A stretch of DNA of 64,000 nt from Flabesymbios commensalis (taxonomy: Eukaryota > Annelida > Polychaeta > Terebellida > Flabelligeridae). Made by a program: the position numbers and the translations under genes. Under the pieces are notes generated by a model. That model saw only the letters and a list, made by a program, of their open reading frames with translations, was not told the origin of the DNA and searched no databases. The DNA is taken from positions 34,879,534-34,943,533 of the forward strand of contig OZ024905.1 in the NCBI GenBank assembly GCA_964017125.1, in the 5' to 3' direction. Below, piece after piece: positions 33,958 through 48,068 of this stretch. Each line of letters begins with the position of its first letter. Position 1 is the first letter of the stretch.

Positions 33958-35396
33958 GTTACACTTTGATTTTCATTTATTGCAAAAATGAAAAAAAATA
34001 TATTTTAAAGTTTTATAATCTACATGCACGGCTGGTCCTTGTCTTCATCATTGACGGTTGGCCAGTAATTGGTAGAAAACAATCAACGAATGGGAAAGCG
34101 TGAATTCAACTATGAAACTGTGTCATTAAAAAACAACACTTTTGGCCCAGCTGCTTTATAGACACTTTATAGCCCTACATATTATTACTTCGAGGCATGT
34201 TTTTAATATACATATCCACTTCTAAAGTATGCATACTTTCAGGTGCATCCCAGCAAATACGATACGGCGAGCAGTGGATCAACACTCAAAGGTTTCGAGT
34301 TTCAGAAGTTTAGCCAGACCAAATATAGAGTTAACTCTATGGCAAGACACATGTGATTGTACTCCAGCGGTATTGCCTCATTGTAGTAGTCAACGCGATG
34401 CTTACAAAGCATAATCTCATAATATATTACACTGGCTATATACGCTATACTTTCCACAGAAGCTACATCGACTTATTGTTAGTTTAATGTTGGGCCAGCA
34501 GTGCAGACGGTGGACTAGCATTAAACCAGGAATAACTGGATATTTAGTTTATTGTTGTGCCGCCCTCTACATCATTTAACCAGCATTAAAGGAACATCAT
34601 TCATTAATAATATTACTATTTGTAAAGTCAGTTCAAAATAAAGTTATGGCTTTGGTACCACACATTTTAGTAACTTCTGATTAGATCCCTAGTAGCGTGA
34701 TATTTAGGCCTTTATTACAAGGCCTACTATTTGTGTTTTTAGCATAAACTTAGGTTAAAATCTACGTTCAGTTTAACTTGAATATATCCCAAACATAGGG
34801 ACGCAGACGGTTAATATACGGCAATATAAATAGTTAAAATTATATGTATGAGATTGGTACTATTACATATTCAGTGCCCGATTTATAAATTGGAAAAAGG
34901 GGGCCAAGGGGCCCCTGATATTTTTCGGAGGGGGGGGGGGGCGCATTGGCCTTAGACGATGTGGCATGTGACCCATTATTATTTCAAAAGGGGGGCATTT
35001 TCTCAACAAATAAAACACTTAAGGGTCATTCATATCACCTCATATTCCATATTAAACGTTCATCAGGTGTTCATGCTGATAGAAATATCAAAGATTCATA
35101 TTGGCGGTTATGCTATTATTAAAACCGGAAGAAAAAAAAATGGTTTAACATTAAGCGTTTGCAAGTAGGCCCAATCGACTTCACGTCACCACACACTCAC
35201 ATGAGTTAATATCACTTGTGTCAATCAATTGCGTCAACAATATCGAGTGTTATTGGAGTCGATCACATAGCTTGAGTGCTACTCCTTGGGTGCTGTCGGA
35301 TCTCTTCTTGGAGCAGTGTCATCAACTTCCTCTGTTGTTGCCGTTAGGCCTACACCTATTCACTTTAAACCGCTAAGCGTGACTGTAGTCGCTTTA

Positions 35397-35708
35397 GGGC
35401 GGGGGCCCTAGGGTAGTGGTTAGCACCGCTGCCTTTCACGCCAGAGTCCGGGGTTCTGTTCCCGGTCTCGGCGGTTTGAAAGAAACAAAATTGTTTCTTC
35501 CCCATCCACGTGTGAAAGTTAGTATTGTGGGGAGCCTCCGTGACCGAGAGGTAGCGTGCTCGGCCTCAGACCGCCAGGGCTCGAATTTCGAATCCTGTGT
35601 CTGGAGGACAGTGTCATCTCAATCATCTCACCATCCTCAGGAGGTTCTCCTGGCCCAGTTTAGCCTATATGTGCACAAAGGTGGCCTAAAGCCCGATTCA
35701 TTTCATTT
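35397..35708 (+). mobile_element. Unit-2-specific SINE insertion with target duplication
   Basis: A full-length SINE (GGGCGGGGGCCCTAGGG ... ATTCATTTCATTT) present only in unit 2. It is flanked by TGTAGTCGCTTTA (35384-35396) and TGTAGTCGCCTTA (35709-35721), a 13-bp target duplication with one mismatch. Units 1 and 3 have the single empty site TGTAGTCGCTTTAATCC. It therefore moved after the units formed (or is an allelic difference, if the units are mis-assembled haplotypes). Confidence 0.93.
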
Positions 35709-35745
35709 TGTAGTCGCCTTAATCCGTTTTATTAGCCATTTAAAG

Positions 35746-36110
35746 GGACTGGCCCAGGCTAAAATCATCAGAAAATCGGTGATTTTATTTCGGGTTCTTA
35801 ATATGACCATATGATGTAAACATGTACATGACATGACTAGAACTGCAATTTTTTATAATTTTTGTGCTGCACATTCACCAGTTAGGCTGGATATAGAGAC
35901 GAAATTCCCGCATTTCCTATTTTTGACGTGGTTGTCAATAATTAGAAATCAGGAATTTCGTCTCTATATCTAGCCTAACTGGTGAATGCGCAGCACAAAA
36001 ATTACAAAAATTTGCAGTTCTAGTCTATGTACATTTTTACATCATATGGTCATATTAAGAACCCGAAATAAAATCACCGATTTTCTGATGATTTTAGCCT
36101 GGGCCAGTCC
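35746..36110. mobile_element. Family B palindromic MITE (unit 2)
   Basis: Counterpart of 23845-24209; no obvious difference seen. Confidence 0.85.
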
Positions 36111-36491
36111 CTTTAAACATCAAAATTTGTAAATTGCTTATTCTTAAATTACAAATTAATCAAATACGAGTTGTTTTCTCTCACTTTAAGTTGTGGGTCA
36201 AGGTAGTGAGACACAACTCCAAGTGTGTGAAAATTTAAATTATTTAAGTCAGTGGTTTAAGGGTTAATATATTATTATTATTAGTCACAATGAACAAATT
36301 TTCTACAATATCTGCTGTACAAAATAAATTTGTAGGCCTATTATTATTCGTCATATATTGGTCCATTTTTTATTATTTTTTTTGCTTTTTATTTTAATGG
36401 CACATATAGTCTAAGTCTATATAGACATCTACACCACGTTCAAGGTAGAGATTTCCCTTTGAAAATACATTGATAAATGCGGATACAACAG

Positions 36492-36646
36492 GTGTGGCGA
36501 AGTTGTGGCGAGGCTACTTAGCCCCATGTGGCGAGGTTACCAAAGCTGTGGCGAGGTTACTCAGCCTTCTGTGGCGAGGTTACCAAATCTGTGGCGAGAT
36601 TACCTGTGGCAAGGTTACCTTGTGGCGAGGTTACAGTCAGGTTACC
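36492..36646. repeat. GTGGCGAGGTTAC minisatellite (unit 2)
   Basis: Counterpart of the 24591 array; the penultimate unit reads TGTGGCGAGG instead of TGTGGCAAGG. Confidence 0.85.
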
Positions 36647-39600
36647 GTCCAATATTTCGTTGGAATCAACAGCATATCAACTACATTTTGGTTTCAGTAG
36701 CTCGTTTTCTGCCATACTTCATTTAAATTGTATTGGTAAGCATATAGGCCTATGTTTTGGATCATGGGATGCCGAGCCTTGACTCTGTTCTAACAACGCT
36801 GAATACTAATACTGAACTAATACAGCGATACACAGCTCACAATTTGACAGTGTGCGCCGTAATGGGCATTTATTGGCGGCACTACCATGTCAAAAATAAG
36901 AAATACGGGATTTTCGTCTCTATATCTAGCCTAACTGGTAAATGCACAGCACAAAAATTAAAAAAACTTTTGCAGTTCTATTCTATGGACATGTTCACAT
37001 TATATGGTCATATTAATAAGCCAAAATAGAATCACTGATTTTTTTATTATTTTAGCCTGAGCCAGTCCCTTTAATCCAGCAGGCAGGGCCTTATCTTCAA
37101 AAATCATATGGCCCACTAAAATTAACTTGTTGCGTCAAAAACAAAGATATTGCTCAAAGTGTGGCGCAGCGATAGAATGATGTTGGGCCAGTTTTATTTT
37201 TTGTGGGAATCCCACAATTAGACCTACTCTTTATAAGTCAGGCACTGGGTATTCTTTACATCAGGCGCCCGAAACACCAGATAACACGATACATTGGCCC
37301 AATGCTGATGTAATGCTGGGCCACTGTCTGCGACGCTTGGCTAATATTATTCCAATCAAAAACCTTTACGGTCTAATCACTATATTTAATCATGAACATA
37401 TATTTTATCTGAACACTTCTTAAAGACGAAAGTAGGCCTACCTAACCTAGGGACGTTATATTGGACATATTCACAAGGACTGGTGTACAGAAATGTCAAC
37501 CGTTTCTCACACACAGCACCCCTATTTCCCCTAAATAGGACACAAACTCAGGCAAAATAAACTTAAAAAATAAAAATGTATAGTTCACCATACTTTGTCC
37601 CCTTTTCATGTCAGATGGTCGTAATGAAAGGGTTAACTTACCACATGATCGGGCATTGCAATAAATTACATTATATTTGGTCATTTTTCACACCAGAAGT
37701 GTATAAATTATATCAATATGCAATGCCTTTTACTGTCGAGTCCAAAAATCTAATTTTAATAATACAAAATTTGCAATTTTTGGAGACCAAATTGTTATAT
37801 TGCGTAACTAAACACGGTTGTGTCAAGTGAGGCAGAGAGGGGTGAGAGAAAATGGCTAGCCCTCCCGCGACAGACTGCTGGCATTCATGAACACCTACCC
37901 AGCTATCACGAGTCATTGACCCAATGTTGTTTTAATGTTGTGCCGGCGGGCAAGCATTAGAACAACATTGGGTCAATGCCTCGTGTCTTCTGGGTTGCGG
38001 TCACAGCTGATCAGCAAACTCGAGTCATTGACACAATGTTAGCCTGATAGTGGCCCACTGTTTACAACACTGGGCCGACATTAGCCCAGCATTGGCATAC
38101 CAGTATATAGGCCTTAACAAGATAAACGTTCACCCAATGCTGGTTTACTGCTGGCCCATCGTCTACGACCATGGCTCAGCTGTAAAACAGCATTGGCTAA
38201 AGGTCTCATTTTTGCAGGGAACACCAGCAACTCAAAACCCTATCACAATGTTGGTTCAATGTTGGAAGAGTGTCATGGATGATGGCACAACATTTAACCA
38301 ACATTGGGTCAGTGCAAGTCTAGAGGAGGCAGTGACATCAGCGGAAAGGAAGTATATACTTCATTTACAAGTGAACAAATACGGCCTTTTGGCAGCGCTA
38401 TGGCAGGAAGAGACGAGACGCCAGTTAAAAAGCAGTAAATGCCTGGTATACCAGGGAGCAGATATTGCTTTCTGACATTGCACAGACAGAACAGATAGTA
38501 ACGGAAGTTAACGACAGACGTTTGTGTGGAAAACCAGCTTAAAAGTTTGTCGAGTCGACAAACTAAAAAACTAGAACAGGAGTTTCCGAACTCCGAGGCC
38601 TGGCTTTAGTCTGTTTAAATGCTATAGACAAAATATCGGCTTAATATTTCCGAAACATAATAGTGTATTGGTCTTCCTCGTGGGACAGAATCCTAAATGT
38701 CCAGGATATAATTAAGGAGAGAACCAAGGAGACATTTAAGTTAAAATATATCTTCAACGTGTATTCCTTCCACCACCATCGCCGGTGTTGGTTCAATACT
38801 TGCCTACGATGTATCTCGTACAGAGAGTGTGGGCCTACCCACCAAATTCCGGTTCAATGTTGGGCCAGCGTCGCAGCCCATTGCTGGTTTAATGTCGGTC
38901 AATCGTCTACGACGCTGGCCCAACACTAATCCATCTGCTGTATACTTATCGCAAACACGTGCATTCACCCAATGCTGTTTCAATGTTGACCCACAGTCTT
39001 CGACGCTGGCATTGGGTGATTGTACCGTGTTTTCTGACTGCTGTTATATGGATGACGCTTTCCCATCCCGACGCCAAAAACACCAGATAACACGATACAT
39101 TGGCCCAATGCTGATGTAATGCTGGGCCACCGCCTTCGACGCTGGGCCAACATTATTCCAACCAAAACGCTTTAAGTCCTAAGCACTATATCTAATCGTG
39201 AATGTATTTTTTTCTGAACTCTTTTTAAAGACGAAAGTATTGAACAGCAACCCTCTTCCCCCTAAATTGGAAACTCAGATCAGATCAAAATCATGACAAA
39301 ATCATAATTTTTATCTATAAACATGATAAATATGTGAACTTGTCCATAGAATAGAATAGCGGAAGTCATTTAAATTTTGGGTTGCTGTGGCAACGTAGCA
39401 AGTCGACAAAAATAGCGAAACACGCCCCCTATGTTAGAAAATGGCCTGTACATAAAAAGTTATAAAACTGAAACTCAATTCGTTGGTACGGCTGAACGAA
39501 CTCACAAACTAGAGCCCCTCCAAAACTAGCTCCTGGACAAAGCTTACAGCGAAGGGTTGGTTGGCTGATGGCTTATGATGCCTTAATTAAGCATTCCCGA

Positions 39601-40826
39601 TTAATATTGGGATGCAAATCAATTTAGCTCTCACCAAAAAGTAAACAGATTAAGTTTGTTTACTTTTTCACATAAATATATGACCTATTTGTCTGTGAAA
39701 TTCTTCCCATTTTTTGGCACCGAGATTGTTACGATAATTAGAACAATTCGCGAGGGTTGCTTATTACACCATAGGCACCCCTTTTCCACACCCACCCACT
39801 CTCTACAATATATAGTGTAGAGGGCGGGGGGGGGGGGTGAGTGTGGGAAGGGGGTGACTATGATTACACCAACACATCACACCAACACCGGTTGAATTTG
39901 CTTCAGGCATGTCATCTTTATTTGCATTTTAGGCCTAATAGCTGGTAACATATAAAACTATTTTCGTAACATAACTGTAACAAGATGCAAGAATTGCAGA
40001 GAAATGAGCAAACAAAATATCAATATAATTACAATAACGTGCAATATTTAGCTCTGATAATAATAAATATAGCTGCCACATGTGCGGTACATGCTTGGAT
40101 GTACATTATATCACAGCTATAGACTCCATAAGGTATACAGTGGCAATTAATCAGTTTCAAAATTAAAGCAGCTGCATCGTCATTAGTATGCATGTTTCAG
40201 TGTGTACACATACATGGAGAATACTCCATGAACATGATCATGGAGAGGGTCCCTTTCCATAAAAGCTGTGTGTAATTATTAGCTGCAACCAAAGATGTAA
40301 CTACCTTAATATGATATCTATATTTCACACTCCTGTACTTATTTCACACTCCTGATGTAGTCTCGTTAAAGCGAGTCACTTTGAAAAAAGTTGTCACACA
40401 TTCATTGTGTAAATACATATTATCGTTATAGCTGATTGAAGACTCACTTCGTCTCCTATTATATTAAATAGAAATTTGATTTTTGTCTAAATTGTCAGCT
40501 TCCAATGCATAATGATTTATAAATAGATTGTAAATAGAAACAATTACAGCCAAGAGCCTGCTGCCAGTCAGATTTGGTTGTTTAATGATACGGTGCCCCA
40601 GTAAGAGATATGTCAGTATGTTAAAGATATATTGTTGTGGTAGAATACTTGATACGGACAATCTGCCCCAACCCCCCCCCCCCTCCCCAGTTTATTTGTG
40701 GCAGCATCCTCACACGATTAGTAGTTAGTGTCATTGAATACGGATCACATTCACAGACAAGAGTTCACATCGCCCGGCTGGCGTGGAGGCCGTCTGTAGA
40801 AACATCACATCCAATTGATTTTTTAG

Positions 40827-41180
40827 CTGATTGCTATATATGATCTTTTTAACGCTAATGAAAATGTTACGCAACAGTAGTTTAAGTATAGTTGAGATAA
40901 AAAAAACGTTAACAATATTTTTCATGCTGGAGGTTCATCTGTGAAAATGTTGGGGATGGGCGATATTACTCGTGGTACGTTTTAGTATTAATTTAGTACA
41001 ACGCTGATTGCTATATATGATCTTTTTAACGCTAATGAAAATGTTACGCAACAGTAGTTTAAGTATAGTTGAGATAAAAAAAACGTTAACATTATTTTTT
41101 ATGCTGGAGGTTCATCTGTGAAAATGTTGGGGATGGGCGATATTACTCGTGGTACGTTTTAGTATTAATTTAGTGCAACG
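40827..41180. repeat. 177-bp tandem duplication (unit 2)
   Basis: Counterpart of 28924-29277, with copies starting at 40827 and 41004. Confidence 0.9.
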
Positions 41181-41403
41181 TTGGTAAAACATTGATTGTA
41201 ATTTACCTGATCATCTACTTGTCGTGCTGCAGCAATATATTTCACCTTAGTGCTGCTCAATTGTTTGTTTCAAGTTTTCATTCATTTAAAGCTGGCTTTA
41301 AATGACGAAAGATTTTATTTGTGAAAAATATATTCTCCAAAATGGAGTGATTTGATTACCTGAGCATCTCCCAAAAAACGTTTGTTATCGATTTCAGTGA
41401 CAT

Positions 41404-41511
41404 CCCAGCAAACACGAGATATTAAACAAATGTTGCTGTAATGTTAGGCCATCGTCGTAGACGGTGGGCCGACATTACAGCAACATTTGTCAATGTCTCG
41501 TGTCTGCTGGG
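41404..41511. mobile_element. Family A palindromic MITE (unit 2)
   Basis: Counterpart of 29501-29608, identical by eye. Confidence 0.85.
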
Positions 41512-42571
41512 ATTGTATTTGGTATGAAACCTGTTTGACACTGTACATGTACATGCCTAGCAGCACAAGGGTCAAAGGTATCGGGTTCGGGTATGTTCGA
41601 ACCCGGACAATATCTGCGTCTTTTTCATAGCATTGGATATATAGGATATGATATCAGAATGTAATGGTCATGACAATGAAGAGCTAGGATACATGAACAT
41701 GACAGGTCGAAATGATGTATAGCGAAGTCAGGACATAACGATACCCGATATATCACCAAGCCAATGAACATCTATCCATGTCATGTATACTACCATGTCA
41801 AGCAATGTATGACCTTTACTCAATGTATGACCTTAATTCAACATTATCTCTCAAAAACTAACTTAAAAGATGTGCTAACATTTCAAAATATGTGAAAGAC
41901 TTATATTAGTAAGGTGAATGCAAACTTTGGGTTAAGTTGCATCTAGAAGTAGGCCTAAACGTCGGATTTACACAACATTGCATCAAACCATTATTTTTAT
42001 GATAAGATTATTTTTAGGAATGACAATTTTACATCTATTTAGTATTTTAAAAAGTATATTATTCAGTAAGCGTTAAGTGATGCAGCGAATAGTAAAAGAC
42101 TAGCTTACAAATCTTCAGACTGAATAGCCTATAACATAATAAAATAAAGTGTTTGATTAACCACTGGTTACACAGAGTGCTGGCTGTAACCGTTCAATCC
42201 TACGATCCATGACGCAATTATCAAATAAGAACAATAAATTATATCGATCACTCCGGTAATATTCTGCAGGATGAGCAATAATCTGAAACAATCCAACTTG
42301 GTCAGTTCCTTTTTTTTAAATAACGCACATCCGCTATTTCCTTATCCTCGATTGTCAGTGTGTATAGCAAGTATATAATTGCACAGTTTGTAGCTAGCAG
42401 CTCACTTTTGAACGCAATAACATTTCAGTGTCATGACAACTTCATTATCGCGTTCCTGTCCACAAGAAAAACAAACCACACAATCATATTCTTCATTGTA
42501 TATGTATCACGTGCAATCATAATTGTACCACCACCCAACATTTCAAAGTCATACCTATTTATAAATTTTTA

Positions 42572-43186
42572 TCATCTGTCGGTTTTAGAACTGCTAGTTT
42601 GTAACTTAGTTGTCAAGTTTTGTGGAGATACCGTTATTGTCGACTTGGGAGCAGTTCTATTGCTAGCGTTGTTGATTGTTTTGTCTGTTGACTGTGACAA
42701 GGTTTGTGTAACACCCATTGTGGCCAATGACTGGAAACTAGGTGATGATGGGACAGATGGTGAAGGATGCTTCTCTACTTTGACGTTTGACAGTGTAGTA
42801 AAAACAGGGATATTCTGCATAAGGCTAGGGTCCACTGACACAGGTAGAGGAGAGGTACGTATTGTCAAGTCTTGGGGAGAGGATGGGGTAGATGAAGAGT
42901 GTGTTTTGAGCTGTAATCTTGGTCTCCGTAAAGGAGAGTTGGGAGCAGAATGACCTGCCCCTGACACTGGTATGATCGCCGTGGGTAAGGCAGGAAATGT
43001 AATTGGCGAAGAGACTGTGCAGACAGGGGATGGCATTGCAGGTGGAGCCACAAAAACAGGTGGTCTGATGAGAGAGGGTGCCACTCCGCGCCCCATCCGA
43101 GGTGTGGCTGCACGCCGACCAGGTCTTGGCTCAATAGATTTACAATCTTGACGATTACGTATAGTCTCTTTGAGAGTTACTTTCAC
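42572..43186 (-). CDS. Duplicate of the BCL3-like terminal exon, tandem unit 2
   Basis: Intact acceptor, frame and stop; the same predicted protein as the unit 1 copy. It lies one unit (about 11.6 kb) further from the ankyrin exons than the unit 3 copy. It could act only as an alternative terminal exon after skipping unit 3, or not at all. Units 1 and 2 agree with each other against unit 3 at the Ala-Ser / Asp-Ile site near the C-terminus, so they are closer relatives here. Confidence 0.5.
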   Translation of the reverse strand: MKVTLKETIRNRQDCKSIEPRPGRRAATPRMGRGVAPSLIRPPVFVAPPAMPSPVCTVSSPITFPALPTAIIPVSGAGHSAPNSPLRRPRLQLKTHSSSTPSSPQDLTIRTSPLPVSVDPSLMQNIPVFTTLSNVKVEKHPSPSVPSSPSFQSLATMGVTQTLSQSTDKTINNASNRTAPKSTITVSPQNLTTKLQTSSSKTDR

Positions 43187-43419
43187 CTGAAATAAAATAA
43201 AATAAACTTATTAAAATCATTAGTTATTTTAGTTTCACAGTTGGGTAGACCGTTGTGCCGCAGTGGCGTCCCCAGCATTTAATATCAGGCGTCTAGTGGT
43301 GGTATTTGACAAATTATATTAGTTTGGTTTAGGGCAGTGAATGACACGAAGACTTCTATTTCAAGTACCAGATTTAATCCACATTCATTCCGACAGACTC
43401 ACAATCACAAACAGTCGAC

Positions 43420-44478
43420 AAACAATCTAGACATTGTTCACTTTAACTGATCAATGATCAAAATTCGACTTAAAATTGATATCGATATAAATAATTTTGA
43501 TGAATATACATGTCCCCACATTTGCACTCTACTCCGTTACCATTATTGTAGCATGCCCCATCAAGTGAATAATCATGAACTAAAATTATATCAAGTGTAG
43601 TTTGACACACTAAAGGGCCTCTTACAAGTTTTTCACCTTGAAAGAATTAATATTGTTGAGTGACAAGTTATTCGAAACAGGCATTACCAAAAAGTTAGAA
43701 AATATACTTTTGTTTTTACTACTCCGTTCCTAGCCTTGTGGGTATAAAAGCGAGTTTGGTTTTATGATTGTATGCCTACAACAGTTGCTATGGGGACTAT
43801 TTCCACCCGTATGATATATTTTTGAATTATTGCCCAGATCTTTTCATTAATCCCTAGAATACTCTTAATTTTACTACTCCGTTCCACTCTACTCCGTTAC
43901 CAAGAAAAGGGAACGGAGTGGTGAATTGTCAAATTTTATGGGGTTTACAGTCATAATGATTGATGATATAGTCTTTTAAAACATGGCTCGTTGTCCCCAT
44001 ATTAATAGAGCACCCATTTGTGATCGATGTTATGATAAGAAAATATACAGTTTATATTTATGTCAAGTCAAACATTTGGTAACGGAGTTGAGTATTTTTT
44101 GGCTTGGTAACGGAGTTGAAATAAAGATTTTTGTTCATCCCATCAATTTTTTTAAAATTTTTAGCAGTTTTGATGTACGATTGTTTAGTATTATGCTTCA
44201 ATAAGGATATCAAGTTTAAAAGTGTGATGTCAAGCTAAACAAAGTAACATAATTTTTGAAATGGTTTGGATTTGGTAACGGAGTAGTAAGTGGAATGCTG
44301 CAACTTTTTTAAAATGACGTTTTTTAAGCAAAAAAAAAATTTCTAGCGCAGCCAGTGGCTTTTTCATGCTCTATTGGGATCAGTGCACCGAACCTATAAA
44401 GTAGTTTTCCTCCTCTTTGATGGTCACCTCACTGCCATTTTTGATGCTACAAAGTTACCCCAATTTTTGGTTTTACCC
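43420..44478. repeat. Junction segment between units 2 and 3, with mirrored GGTAACGGAGT motifs
   Basis: Second copy of the 31517-32575 segment with the same eight motifs (for example ACTCCGTTACC near 43531 and GGTAACGGAGT near 44274). It has only a few base differences (GGGCCTCTTAC for GGGCCTTATAC; TGTCAAGTC for TGTCGAGTC). No third copy follows unit 3. Confidence 0.6.
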
Positions 44479-45044
44479 GTATATCTATACTCTAAGATGC
44501 ATTATCATGAAAAGATGTATATCCTTTATATCGATCATTGGCATTTATATTATTATGTTCAGTTCCCATAATACATTTTGCTGATTTTACACACGTTCTG
44601 AAGCACTGCACCTAATGAAATATGCTTGACAAAGAATCATTTCACAGGACTACAATGTTAATATTACAAAAGTGCAATTATTACTTCTTCTGGGACTTTT
44701 ATAATGCCCCAGTTAGCCAGGAATTTTCACGTAATCTTTAATTTCAATTTTAATTCTTCTGTCTAAAATAGGCCTAACAAAGTTGTAAATTATCAGCTTT
44801 TAATGTTTCTTACTCAGCCATGAAATATACAGTAGCCCTAATCCATCATTATCACATGTGGATGTAATGCACTTTCACTGCACCCTCTTACGTAATGCCA
44901 ATTCTGGAAATCACAATCCTCACAGTAGACCTAAGGATAAAGACCCATAAAGGCTTTCTCAACTCACACGATCTTTGCTGAAATGTTGCTGTAATGTTGT
45001 CCGGCCAACGTTGAGTCAGGTGTTATTTGGCTGTATCAAATGCT

Positions 45045-45358
45045 ATGAAATGGAATAAATGGGGTTCTACACCACATTTGTACGCATATAGGCTAAACTG
45101 GGTAAGGATAACCTGAGGATGGTGAGATGAATGAGGTGTCACTGCTCTCCAGACACAGGATTCGAAATTGAGCCCTGTTGGTCTACGGCCGAGCACACTA
45201 ACTCTCGGTCACGGAGGCTGCCCACAATATTTAATATTTACAAATAAACAGGGAGGAAACATTTTGTTTCTTTGAAACTTGAATGCCAGAGCAGGAGACG
45301 AATCTGCGATCTCTGACTTTCCCAGCATGCACCAGGACCCCCCCCCCCCTCCGCCCTT
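45045..45358 (-). mobile_element. tRNA-derived SINE, divergent-head subfamily (unit 3)
   Basis: Counterpart of the 21571 copy with a longer C run. Confidence 0.75.
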
Positions 45359-45548
45359 CGGTATTGTTATTACATATATACAAACACATTACCTGTGGAT
45401 TTAAAATTTTTCATATTTTATTCTGCACAACATATTAAATATGCATAATATATATTGGTCATGTCATTGCTATCCCTCACCTGTTATAATTGACAGGTAT
45501 GTTTTTTACTCTGGTTCTGCCATAATAGTGTTCCCTGCTCCACTTTGA

Positions 45549-45860
45549 GGGCGGGGGCCCTAGGGTAGTGGTTAGCACCGCTGACTTTCACGCCAGAGTT
45601 CGGGGTTCGGTTCCCGGTCTCGGCGGTTTGAAAGAAACAGAAATGTTTCTTCCCCATCCACGTGTGAAAGTTAGTATTGTGGGGAGCCTCCGTGACCGAG
45701 AGGTAGCGTGCTCGGCCTCAGACCGCCAGGGCTCGAATTTCGAATCCTGTGTCTGGAGGACAGTGTCATCTCAATCATCTCACCATCCTCAGGAGGTTCT
45801 CCTGGCCCAGTTTAGCCTATATGTGCACAAAGGTGGCCTAAAGCCCGATTCATTTCATTT
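45549..45860 (+). mobile_element. tRNA-derived dimeric SINE (unit 3)
   Basis: Counterpart of the 22072 copy; TTGCACTTTG follows the tail where unit 1 has TTACACTTTG. Confidence 0.85.
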
Positions 45861-47322
45861 GTTGCACTTTGATTTTCATTTATTGCAAAAATGAAAAAAA
45901 TATATTTTAAAGTTTTATAATCTACATGCACGGCTGGTCCTTGTCTTCATCATTGACGGTTGGCCAGTAATTGGTAGAAAACAATCAACGAATGGGAAAG
46001 CGTGAATTCAACTATGAAACTGTGTCATTAAAAAAAAACACTTTTGGCCCAGCTGCTTTATAGACACTTTATAGCCCTACATATTATTACTTCGAGGCAT
46101 GTTTTTAATATACATATCCACTTCTAAAGTATGCATACTTTCAGGTGCATCCCAGCAAATACGATACGGCGAGCAGTGGATCAACACTCAAAGGTTTCGA
46201 GTTTCAGAAGTTTAGCCAGACCAAATATAGAGTTAACTCTATGGCAAGACACATGTGATTGTACTCCAGCGGTATTGCCTCATTGTAGTAGTCAACGCGA
46301 TGCTTACAAAGCATAATCTCATAATATATTACACTGGCTATATACGCTATACTTTCCACAGAAGCTACATCGACTTATTGTTAGTTTAATGTTGGGCCAG
46401 CAGTGCAGACGGTGGACTAGCATTAAACCAGGAATAACTGGATATTTAGTTTATTGCTGTGCCGCCCTCTACATCATTTACCCAGCATTAAAGGAACATC
46501 ATTCATTAATAATATTACTATTTGTAAAGTCAGTTCAAAATAAAGTTATGGCTTTGGTACCACACATTTTAATAACTTCTAATTAGATCCCTATTAGCGT
46601 GATATTTAGGCCTTTATTACAAGGCCTACTATTTGTGTTTTTAGCATAGACTTAGGTTAAAATCTACGTTCAGTTTAACTTGAATATATCCCAAACATAG
46701 GGACGCAGACGGTTAATATACGGCAATATAAATAGTTAAAATTATATGTATGAGATTGGTACTATTACATATTCAGTGCCCGATTTATAAATTGGAAAAA
46801 GGGGGCCAAGGGGCCCCTGATATTTTTCGGAGGGGGGGGGGGGCGCATTGGCCTTAGACGATGTGGCATGTGACCCATTATTATTTCAAAAGGGGGGCAT
46901 TTTCTCAACAAATAAAACACTTAAGGGTCATTCATATCACCTCATATTCCATATTAAACGTTCATCAGGTGTTCATGCTGATAGAAATATCAAAGATTCA
47001 TATTGGCGGTTATGCTATTATTAAAACCGGAAGAAAAAAAAATGGTTTAACATTAAGCGTTTGCAAGTAGGCCCAATCGACTTCACGTCACCACACACTC
47101 ACATGAGTTAATATCACTTGTGTCAATCAATTGCGTCAACAATATCGAGTGTTATTGGAGTCGATCACATAGCTTGAGTGCTACTCCTTGGGTGCTGTCG
47201 GATCTCTTCTTGGGGCAGTGTCATCAACTTCCTCTGTTGTTGCCGTTAGGCCTACACCTATTCACTTTAAACCGCTAAGCGTGACTGTAGTCGCTTTAAT
47301 CCGTTTTATTAGCCATTTAAAG

Positions 47323-47687
47323 GGACTGGCCCAGGCTAAAATCATCAGAAAATCGGTGATTTTATTTCGGGTTCTTAATATGACCATATGATGTAAACAT
47401 GTACATGACATGACTAGAACTGCAATTTTTTATAATTTTTGTGCTGCACATTCACCAGTTAGGCTGGATATAGAGACGAAATTCCCGCATTTCCTATTTT
47501 TGACGTGGTTGTCAATAATTAGAAATCAGGAATTTCGTCTCTATATCTAGCCTAACTGGTGAATGCGCAGCACAAAAATTACAAAAATTTGCAGTTCTAG
47601 TCTATGTACATTTTTACATCATATGGTCATATTAAGAACCCGAAATAAAATCACCGATTTTCTGATGATTTTAGCCTGGGCCAGTCC
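47323..47687. mobile_element. Family B palindromic MITE (unit 3)
   Basis: Counterpart of 23845-24209. Confidence 0.85.
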
Positions 47688-48068
47688 CTTTAAACATCAA
47701 AATTTGTAAATTGCTTATTCTTAAATTACAAATTAATCAAATACGAGTTGTTTTCTCTCACTTTAAGTTGTGGGTCAAGGTAGTGAGACACAACTCCAAG
47801 TGTGTGAAAATTTAAATTATTTGAGTCAGTGGTTTAAGGGTTAATATATTATTATTATTAGTCACAATGAACAAATTTTCTACAATATTTGCTGTACAAA
47901 ATAAATTTGTAGGCCTATTATTATTCGTTATATATTGGTCCATTTATTATTATTTTTTTTGCTTTTTATTTTAATGGCACATATAGTCTAAGTCTATATA
48001 GACATCTACACCACGTTCAAGGTAGAGATTTCCCTTTGAAAATACATTGATAAATGCGGATACAACAG

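Larger units (their letters stand above)
32576..44478. repeat. Tandem segmental duplication, unit 2 (11.90 kb)
   Basis: Same order of content as unit 1, plus one private SINE (35397-35708) that accounts for most of the extra length. Private small changes include a 7-bp deletion at about 37453 (GGGACGTTATATT where units 1 and 3 have GGGACCCCAAACGTTATATT). It shares a short A-rich insertion (AAAAAATAAAA before ATGTATAGTTC) with unit 3 but not unit 1. Confidence 0.95.
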
